In this document: piece by piece, positions 1 through 7,300 of the stretch
Layout of the letters: each line of letters starts with the position of its first letter
Numbering within the stretch: the first letter of the stretch is position 1
Source of the DNA: Candidatus Woesearchaeota archaeon
GTDB taxonomy: Archaea; Nanobdellota; Nanobdellia; Woesearchaeales; UBA11576
Length of the DNA: 10,005 nt
Direction of reading: 5' to 3'
Assembly (NCBI GenBank): GCA_030591125.1
Contig: JAUVBP010000030.1
Location: forward strand, 1-10,005
Notes under the pieces: generated by a model
What the model was told of the DNA's origin: nothing
The model's input: the letters and a program-made list of their open reading frames with translations, nothing else
Databases searched by the model: none
Position numbers and translations under genes: made by a program

Positions 1-264
1 GCAGGAGGAGGTATCGCAGCATACTCTCAACTGATCTCACTAGGCATACTGAAGTACCTGACCCACGGAGTGTTTGAGATAGTCGCGTATTTCATAGGCG
101 CCCTCGCAGGAGGGATATTCTCCGTCGCAGTGATAAGACATGACATGAAGACAAAGGCGTTCAGGAAGACCCTCGTGGACTCAATAGACATCTTCATCAT
201 AGCGACAGTACTTCTCGTGGTGGCCGCAGCAGTCGAAGTGTTTGTCACACCCTTTATCGTGTGA
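1..264 (+). CDS. SpoIIM/DUF95-family integral membrane protein, C-terminal fragment
   Basis: The reading frame is open from base 1, so only the last 87 residues are seen and the true start lies outside the window; an apparent GTG at base 70 is internal. The visible part carries the family's typical C-terminal layout: a segment around HGVFEIVAYFIGALAGG, close to the 'HG-x-E-(L/I)-A' signature of stage II sporulation protein M-like proteins (PF01944), then a charged cytoplasmic loop, then a final TM helix with VAAAVEVFVTP, matching the family's ending 'AAxxExxxTP'. At least two TM helices remain, at about residues 24-45 and 62-85. In archaea these proteins are membrane proteins of unknown exact role, sometimes suggested to act in transport or membrane remodelling, and not in sporulation. 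The gene ends 16 bases before the end of a convergent small gene. Family assignment rests on motif resemblance only. Confidence 0.8.
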   Translation, partial: AGGGIAAYSQLISLGILKYLTHGVFEIVAYFIGALAGGIFSVAVIRHDMKTKAFRKTLVDSIDIFIIATVLLVVAAAVEVFVTPFIV

Positions 265-280
265 GCTTAGAATCCTATCA

Positions 281-499
281 TCATCTGCTTGAGTGGAAAG
301 CACAATACGCAACAAGCAACACTGCCAGGAAGACTATCGCAGGCACTATGTTGACAAGTGATGCTTCCCCCTGTATCGAGACAGGAAGGTCAATAACACC
401 GCCAGTAAGCTCATTTATCTTATCAGAACTATTGAATACCGCGCCTACCAGCGCAAGAAGACATATTACGATCACTGCAATGACGAGTTGTATTCTCAT
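281..499 (-). CDS. Small two-TM membrane protein of unknown function
   Basis: This is a 72-residue protein. It has a hydrophobic helix at residues 3-22, a short extracytoplasmic-looking loop with ELTGGVIDLPV at 30-40, and a second helix at about 49-67, ending in a short HSSR tail. The two well-formed TM segments are why I prefer this frame over the overlapping 92-residue frame on the other strand, which has no recognisable structure. ATG is at 499-497. An archaeal TATA-like box (CTTAAATA on the minus strand, at plus 567-574) lies upstream, giving a predicted leader of about 45 bases. The only Shine-Dalgarno-like string (AAGGA) is about 15 bases from the ATG, so the ribosome site is weak. The loop motif resembles the membrane-adjacent TG motifs of the giant surface protein in this window. 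I do not recognise a family. Confidence 0.6.
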   Translation of the reverse strand: MRIQLVIAVIVICLLALVGAVFNSSDKINELTGGVIDLPVSIQGEASLVNIVPAIVFLAVLLVAYCAFHSSR

Positions 500-548
500 T
501 TTTTCTTTAGCGAGTCCTTGTTATTTATGGAAATCTTAGATTCTATTC

Positions 549-567
549 AGGTCTTTGGATTAGACCT
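549..567. promoter_or_regulatory. Perfect inverted repeat AGGTCT-N7-AGACCT, possible operator
   Basis: Six-base arms at 549-554 and 562-567 are perfect inverted complements around a 7-base centre. The palindrome touches the edge of the minus-strand TATA box (567-574) and covers the stretch between it and the predicted transcription start near 545. That is where a repressor site would be expected for the small membrane protein gene. Six-base arms can arise by chance, so this is only a candidate. Confidence 0.35.
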
Positions 568-574
568 ATTTAAG
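567..574 (-). promoter_or_regulatory. TATA box for the minus-strand small membrane protein
   Basis: The minus strand reads CTTAAATA preceded by a purine-rich stretch (AAAACG) that could be a BRE element. This is the standard archaeal core-promoter arrangement. A start site about 25 bases downstream would lie near 545, some 45 bases before the ATG at 499. A second AT-rich candidate lies at plus 587-596. Confidence 0.45.
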
Positions 575-620
575 CGTTTTCTTTTTATTTTTAAATGCTC
601 TTTTAAATAGGGTTTTCATT

Positions 621-635
621 ACATACATAGTAAGA
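621..635 (+). repeat. Direct repeat copy R1 (upstream outlier)
   Basis: ACATACATAGTAAGA, identical to copy R3. It begins 27 bases before R2, five bases more than the 22-bp phase of the following copies, so it is in the same orientation but out of register. Confidence 0.85.
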
Positions 636-647
636 AACAATAATCAT

Positions 648-735
648 ACCTACATTGTAAGAATAAAATACATACATAGTAAGATATACCAACATACATC
701 GTAAGAATATCATACACACATAGTAGGACAATATG
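648..735 (+). repeat. Four tandem 22-bp direct repeat units (R2-R5)
   Basis: The units begin at 648, 670, 692 and 714, exactly 22 bp apart. Each starts with a 15-base core: ACCTACATTGTAAGA, ACATACATAGTAAGA, ACATACATCGTAAGA, ACACACATAGTAGGA. A variable AT-rich 7-base filler follows each core. Together with the other copies the consensus is AC(A/C)(T/C)ACA(T/A)NGTA(A/G)GA. A 22-bp spacing is about two helical turns, so the cores face the same side of the DNA, as in operators or iterons bound cooperatively by a protein. Direct orientation and 7-base fillers rule out CRISPR. The likely ligand, by position, is the double-HTH protein encoded just downstream (inference). Confidence 0.9.
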
Positions 736-765
736 ATAAGTTTATTGAGTAATAACCACATTTAA

Positions 766-780
766 ACACACAATGTAAGA
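766..780 (+). repeat. Direct repeat copy R6
   Basis: ACACACAATGTAAGA, identical to R7. It starts 52 bases after R5 and lies just upstream of the TATA box at 795-803. Confidence 0.85.
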
Positions 781-794
781 CAAAAAAGAAAACA

Positions 795-803
795 TTTTTA
801 TAC
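795..803 (+). promoter_or_regulatory. TATA box of the HTH regulator / giant surface protein transcript
   Basis: TTTTTATAC sits after a purine-rich BRE-like stretch (785-793). The surrounding 13 bases AAACATTTTTATA (790-802) are identical to those at 7646-7658 before the 230-residue protein gene. A start about 25 bases downstream falls near 824-826, just after or within repeat copy R7, leaving a leader of roughly 50-90 bases depending on which start codon is used. Confidence 0.5.
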
Positions 804-809
804 TGTAAA

Positions 810-824
810 ACACACAATGTAAGA
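810..824 (+). repeat. Direct repeat copy R7, over the predicted transcription start
   Basis: ACACACAATGTAAGA, starting 44 bases (two 22-bp steps) after R6. It lies downstream of the TATA box and covers or abuts the predicted start site. Protein bound here would be expected to block initiation. A weaker, half-conserved copy (ending ACTGTAAGT, 841-849) follows. Confidence 0.85.
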
Positions 825-865
825 ATAGTAAGTAATAGTTACTGTAAGTTGTTAAGTGCACAAAA

Positions 866-872
866 AAGGTGA
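866..872 (+). promoter_or_regulatory. Strong Shine-Dalgarno AAGGTGA without a standard start codon
   Basis: AAGGTGA matches the archaeal anti-SD well. At normal spacing it is followed by in-frame TAG (875), then ATA (878) and ATT (884). No ATG, GTG or TTG lies at normal spacing in the regulator's frame. It may serve a rare ATA/ATT start or be fortuitous. Confidence 0.35.
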
Positions 873-913
873 AGTAGATAGCGATTACAGAAAACAGTGA
901 CCTTGCAGGAGAC

Positions 914-1339
914 TTGCTTAGGGAGCACACCCTTTCTAACACCACTATCCTCGTACCAAGCACTGTGTTCTGCGACAGGTCACTCAGTTTCCTGGAATCT
1001 CTTGTAGAGTATCTCAAGAGCCAATTACAACTCACATACCACGAGATAGCCGTCCTTACAAACAGGGATGAGAGGAACATCTGGACACTTCACGACAGGG
1101 CACAGAGGAAAAGGCATGAACGGCCACCAGTCTTTGTGAAGACACCAGTAATACAGATACCACTTTCTGTAGTGCGTGACAGATCCGTATCGATACTTGA
1201 AGTAGTTGTAGAGTACCTGCGCGACAGGACACACCTCAGCAATCACCAGATAGCCACAGTACTGAACAGGTCAGACAAGACAGTGTCCACAGTCTATGTG
1301 CGGACCAAGAGAAAGAGGACAACATACAATGCCTCGTAA
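914..1339 (+). CDS. Tandem double helix-turn-helix DNA-binding protein
   Basis: A 141-residue basic protein if the TTG at 914 is used. It consists of two copies of one domain, residues about 13-67 and 82-135, offset by 68 residues. The copies share the pattern (V/I)P-x-(S/T)-V-x-x-DRS-x-S-x-LE-x-x-VEYL-(K/R), then a helix pair (L-T-Y-H-E-I-A-V-L-T-N-R against L-S-N-H-Q-I-A-T-V-L-N-R), ending in a basic RKR or KRKR. The 'HEIAxLxNRxxxxIWT' style is typical of small HTH proteins (sigma region 4-like) common in DPANN archaea. Its role is probably transcription regulation; the target is unknown, but the upstream direct repeats are the obvious candidate. The start is uncertain. TTG 914 has GGAG only two bases upstream, which is too close, while a better Shine-Dalgarno (AAGGTGA, 866-872) precedes in-frame ATA 878 and ATT 884, just after a stop at 875. 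The gene overlaps the next by 11 bases, which suggests translational coupling. Confidence 0.8.
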   Translation: MLREHTLSNTTILVPSTVFCDRSLSFLESLVEYLKSQLQLTYHEIAVLTNRDERNIWTLHDRAQRKRHERPPVFVKTPVIQIPLSVVRDRSVSILEVVVEYLRDRTHLSNHQIATVLNRSDKTVSTVYVRTKRKRTTYNAS

Positions 1340-4300
1340 GACCATACAGAAAAAGAGCAGGAAAGAAGAACTGAGTTCCCTGAATGGAGGTCTGTATAGT
1401 GTTAACCTTGAGGTAGAGCAGGCAACAAGAGACCTGGATAAGCACTTCCACAGGATAAGCAAATCTCCTGTAGTGCAGAAGACGCTTGCAGTCGCACTGA
1501 TGCTCTTTGTACTTGTCGCCACCCTGATATTGTTCAAAGGGGGTGAGATGACTGGCTGGCTCGTAAGCACAGAGCAGCTCACGATCCACACGCAAGAGGC
1601 AGACATGAACCTCACAGGGACCGGTGACGAGACAATAACACTCAATGATCTGCCTGAATCTTTCAACCTGAGATCCCTTAAGCTCAATGGACACGTACAT
1701 GGAGAAGGTACCTTTGAAGTCTACCTTGTAGACAGTTCAGGAGAGAGATACCTCCTCATGAAAGAGGATGAGACAGAGTTACTGAGCAGGATCACCATGC
1801 ATGCAGTCAACCCTCCAGGACAGGATACAGACAAGAAGAAATATCAGGGGGATAGACCAGAAGAGCGCAGCATAACCACCTCGCTTGAGTACGCAACAGG
1901 AAGCATATGGGACGCGGATGATGATGGAGTAGTATACATAGAGGAGGGAGTCATTGACCTGACCGTATCAGGAAGCACATTCAACTGGGCTGTCGACGAG
2001 TCAAGACTGTGCACAGCATGGACTGTAAGGAGCCTTGATGAATATGTAGACACAACGCTCTGCCATGGCGCTACAGACTGCTGCGCACTATCGGACGTTG
2101 CTCCGGAAGAAGATGACTGGGACGCTGAACTGTACCTGTTCCATGGAAAATATGGTACGACAGATAATAATACCGTGACTGCGCAAGTTGTCTTCCTGAA
2201 CCAGAGCATCGGTGAAGAGACATATCTCGAGAGTGTGGTCGGAAGCACTGCAGCATTGCCCGCAGTGTTCATCGAGAAACCCCTGTTTGAGTTCCGCGAT
2301 GCCTGCGTAGATACCTGTTCACTGCCTGCAGGACTGAACAGCACAGGATACACGATCGAATTCCATCTCAGCAGAGGTGTAGCGTTCCACATACTCAACA
2401 TGACTTATGTCATAGAGGACCTGTCTCCTAAACATATAGTCGCTGAAGATAATGGGACAGTAGAGATAAACCCTGAGGTAGAAGATTCTGAAGGAAATGT
2501 GCTCGCTGCAGACATCGAGTTCATGGACGAGAATGATGATGTCGTGAGCAGGAAAGAGATGGCTGCACGTAAAGCTCGCGGGATAGGTGCAGGGCTTCTG
2601 GGCAGGGATGATAATAAACTGAGCATAAGTAAAGGGAAGTATAAGGTAAGGCTCGAGTTCACAGATGAAGACAGTCCTGTAGAATCCATAGAGATTAAGG
2701 ATGTTGAGATAGATGGAGATGAGGATGAATTCATAAATGTAGATGATGTCCCTGAGACAGGAGAGTTCTCAGATTATGTTGAAGTGTATGCGATAGACCC
2801 TACTGCAGTCAACTTCACCATGGCAACAGTGAGTGTGACTGCGACAGGCGATACATTATACAAGTGCAAAGAGTGGGATTTCGCTGCACAGAGCTGTAAC
2901 GGTGAGTGGTTGTTGTTCAAGACAGGCCTGGTGCCTGGCAAGACTTATACATTCACGCTGACACCTGATGATCCTGCGTTTGCAGAGACACTGCAGCCAA
3001 ATGCAAGCGAAGGGATGGATGCATTCGTCAACCAGAACGCACCAGCCCAGAACTACGGCAACCTAAGTTTCATTGTCGGAGCAGAATCAGGAGGGAACTA
3101 CGTCGCAGCACTGCTGAAGTTCAACAGGAGCAACATCCCGGGTTACGCAGACATAACATCTGCAACACTCAAGCTGTACTTCTATGATTCACCTACAAAC
3201 CCCTCCAATGCGATCAACCTGTCCACAAGGATGATAACATCAGACTGGGGCGAATCGACAGTCATGTGGAGTACCAGGCCATCATACAGCGGGATCTATT
3301 CAGATATCGTCACTCTGACTGATAATTACGGGTGGATCGAGTGGGACGTGACAGATGGTGTACAGCGATGGTTCAATGGAAGCAACCCTAACTACGGCAT
3401 TGCACTGGTACCTGACCTCGTAACGGCCAGCACTGATAAGAGGTTCTACAGCAGCGACCACACCAACGCATCACTCAGGCCTATCCTGGACGTGAATTAC
3501 ACTACAGAAGAGACCAACGTGACACTGATCTGGCCGCTCAATGACACTCAGCACGGTGATGGAGATATATATGTAGGGTATGAGGTCAGCAGCGAAGGTG
3601 ATATCGCGGGCTGCGGACTGATATATAATGGGACAGTATATGACACTGATGGAAGCATAACAGAAGGAGCGTTACAGAGATTCAAGGTGACGCTTAACCA
3701 GGACAAGGATTTCCTTTGGAGCGTCAACTGCACCACCTCATCCGGAAGCATGACAACGAGCGAGGAGCGACTGGTCCACGCGAACACATCCAAAGCAGAC
3801 TTCTACGGATGGGTAGAGAACTATGCAGGAAATAGGGTGAATGTCACTGTCGACTTTGTGCAGGACGAGACGATAATGTTCACAAGCACAGGGAAGGTAC
3901 ATGCGCTGGTCATCGATGATGGATTGTACAACATAACAGTGAGCCCTGTGAACAACAGCAGGATACAGGATGTCACGTTCGTGAACATCAACATCACCAA
4001 GAGCCTCACCAAGATCGTCGACCTGGATCATCCGCCAGCAGGCATCTGGAACAAGCAGTTCGCTGTCAACCCTATCGTCGGCAATTCCTCTGACAATGAG
4101 ATGTTCACAGTAAGCTCTATCGCAGGCGCATCATCAAACATAGTATACAAGTGCTTTGACTGGAACTTCACCACACAGACCTGCTACGGGAACTGGACAG
4201 CAGTGCAGATGATAACCCCTGGACAGGCATATACAATGATCCTGAACCTGACAGACCCTGGTTTCGGGGAAGGTAATGTGACATCCAACCTTACAGCGGC

Positions 4301-7300
4301 AGAACATTCAGGAAGTGATGTGCTTGCACAGGTGATTGTCAAGGATGACACATACTACAGTGCTGACATGAAAGATGCAAGCAAGGCATTGTATCTCAAT
4401 TTCTCGCTGAATCTCACTGATGGGACCACGCTGCACATATTCGCGAGACAGAATTCTGGAGTCACTGTAGGGATATATGCCCAATCAGATACACTAGGGA
4501 CCAATCCTCTAGGGAACTTCACAGTGACATCACCGACAGGAGAGTGGTACAATGTCACATTGAACATGTCAACCCCGACAGACGGAATATGGTTCGGTGA
4601 GGGAAATGGCTCAGGGACGGATCCGGGAGAGGAGTTTGATGTAGTGTATGCAGGCATCACAGACACAATACCTCCAGGCACTGTGGCAGATCTTGTGGAT
4701 CAGTCATCTGGAGCAGATTGGATCTATTGGAACTGGACGCCACCTAATGTGACTGACTTCAGTCAGGCGATAGTATACATCAATGGAAGCAATGTGGCAA
4801 ACACATCGGATGATCATTACAACGCTACAGGTCTTGCTCAGTATACTGACTATATGATAACAGTACATACCAAGGATACCAGTTCAAATGTCAATGACAC
4901 AGATGTCAACAGCACAGCAAAGACACGGGATGGCATACCTCCTGAATATTCAAGCATAATAGATGATAATGACACAATGTATCTTGCCGGACAGGATTAT
5001 ATGTTCAACATAACCTGGACAGATAATGTGGGCGTAAGTGCAGTCACGTTTGAATTCGATGGGACTAATCATACCAATGCAAGCAATGATGGGGACGAGT
5101 ATCACCTGACCTTGACTGATCTTTCTGCTGGAAGCCACAGCTATACATGGTATGCACAAGATGCTGAAGGGAACAGCAATGATACAGGAACAAGGACAGT
5201 CACGATCAACAGGATAGCATCAGCAGTCAACCTCCTGCTCGACGGGACAGATGGAGACATCATCATAGAGAGGACAAGCTCAGCGAACCTGACAGGCTCC
5301 AGATTGACTGGTGAGGGAAATATAGAACTGTACAGGAACGGAAGCCTCATCGCATCAGGCTCGCCAGTGCTGACGGATGTGTCAGCATACAATGTCGAAG
5401 CATTGTACAACATAACTGCAGTGTATCCGCAGAGCCAGAACTACAGCACATCATCAGAGACACACTGGCTCACTGTTGATGATACCACGCCGCCAGGAAT
5501 AGTGACCGGACTTGTCGTGCTGAGCAAGGATAATGACAGCATCTTCTGGGCATGGAACGATCCTGCAGATGCAGATTTCGCATACACAGAAGTATGGCTC
5601 AATGGGACTAACGTGCAGAACACTTCAGGAGAGAGCTACAGCGCAACAGGACTGCAGCAATTCACTCACTACACAATCTCACTCAGGACTGTCGATGACT
5701 GGGGAACTGTGAGCACAGAGTGGGTGAATGATACAGAACAGACAGATGCAGCCTGCACAGAGAATTGGATGACAAACTACACCGCCTGCGTATTGAACGA
5801 TACCCAAGTCAAGTATTATACAGATACAAACAGCTGCGGAACCACTTTCACATTACCAGGCGACAACGGCACGATAGGATCATGCGATTGCGTTGCCCAG
5901 ACAGACTTCAACGGCAGCACCACTGACTTGACAGGTAATGACCTCACAGACATGCAAGGCGTCATCCTAGAGGTGTGGCCATACGCGACAGTAGAGTTCC
6001 TTGAGAACATAACCATAAGCAGCTGCATAGATATAGATTCAAATGCAGGAATAGGTCCAGGATATGTATCTATCGACACGACGCAGCTGCCTGAACTGAA
6101 CAGGTCAGCGAACATAACAATGTACAGCATCAATCTTACAGTGCCACAGATACTGCTTGATGGAGCTGAATGCCCAAGCGATATCTGCACTGAGGTAAAT
6201 TATTCAGGCGGGACGTACAAGTTCAATGTCACGCACTTCACCAACTATTCTGTCCGGGAAGGACCTTACTGCGGAGACAGCTCGTGCAATGGCGGCGAGA
6301 GCTGCTCAAGCTGCGCACTTGACTGCGGGACCTGTGTTGCTCCTGGCGGAGGAGGCGGTGGCGGAGGAGGCGGAGGATCATCTGCTCCAAGATCAACTGT
6401 CTGCGAACCTGAATGGTTATGCTACTCATGGGGCCCATGCACGAGCAACCAGCAGAGCAGGGCATGCTTTGATGCGAATGCCTGCAACAATGAGACAGGG
6501 ATGCCTGCCACGACGCAATTCTGTGTCGAAGGCTGCGCAGAGAGATGGGCCTGCGCAGATTGGGGAGCCTGCACAGAGGCAGGTGTACAGACAAGGACCT
6601 GCAATGACCGTGCAAACTGTGGGACAGACAAGAGAAAACCTGAGACAGTCACACCTTGCGAATACGGATTCTGCAGCGATGGAAAGAAGAACAATGATGA
6701 GGCAGGAGTTGACTGCGGCGGAAGCTGCAGAGAGTGCACTCCAGAAGAAGAGAAAGCAGCAGAAGACGCAAAGAGAAATCTCCTGACTGGCGAAGCCATA
6801 ACTGTCCAGCCTTATGAGCCTATGAATCCCGTATACATACTTCCACTATTGCTCCTGATCGCCCTTCTCATAGCGGTGGTCGCACTGCACAAGAGCAAGA
6901 AGATATGCGGAAAGGCAAAACACATACTTACCGCAGTTCACGTGATACTGATACTCGCAATCACCATCCTGGCCCTGCTCACATTTGATGCAGACCAGAT
7001 CACAGGAGAAGCTGTGGCTGAAGTCGTTGCAGATGTAGGCATCAGAGAGATGTTCATACTGCTGCTGTCAAGCTCGCTGATAATAGGTGCAATAACATAT
7101 GTCACACTGCACAAGGGCAGCCACATATGCGAGCTTGATCCTGACAGGATCAACCCATTCACCCGGGTCAAAGACACTCTTGCAAACATAGGATCCTGCA
7201 TATTCAAGAGCAGGGATGATAGATATAGACCTGAGATCACCCACAGCAAGAAGGGTCTTGATGAGTTCAAGCGATCAGTGCAGTCCTCATGGAGCTATAT

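Larger units (their letters stand above)
500..877. other. Gene-free regulatory region between divergent genes
   Basis: This 378-base, strongly AT-rich stretch separates the minus-strand small membrane gene from the HTH regulator gene. It holds the minus-strand promoter and palindrome, a T-rich segment (576-619 on the plus strand), the direct-repeat array (621-824) and the core promoter of the regulator gene. The minus-strand frame crossing 742-1080 has no protein-like features and overlaps the regulator's coding sequence, so I treat it as non-coding. Confidence 0.75.

Noticed and set aside
1..264. Complete small membrane protein starting at GTG 70
   Set aside because: The frame is open to base 1, and the residues before 70 continue the SpoIIM-like pattern, so it is the end of a longer gene.
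261..539. 92-residue plus-strand frame
   Set aside because: It is antisense to the small two-TM protein and has no TM, motif or ribosome site of its own.
621..824. CRISPR array
   Set aside because: The repeat core is only 15 bp with 7-bp AT-rich fillers, spacing is uneven at the ends, and no cas genes are near.
742..1080. 112-residue minus-strand frame over the repeat region
   Set aside because: It crosses the promoter and repeats and overlaps the regulator; its sequence looks like translated AT-rich non-coding DNA.
1296..1328. Upstream ATG start for the giant surface protein
   Set aside because: It adds 11 residues that lie wholly inside the regulator gene, while ATG 1329 has an SD-like AGAGGA at suitable distance.
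6400..6660. Thrombospondin-like motifs as a sign of eukaryotic contamination
   Set aside because: Such TSP1-like and CxDG-type motifs occur in archaeal surface proteins, and the gene continues without introns in the same codon style.
6226..6786. 186-residue plus-strand frame inside the giant gene
   Set aside because: It is an out-of-frame shadow, Ala/Arg/Gln-rich because it reads the Cys/Gly-rich codons one base off.
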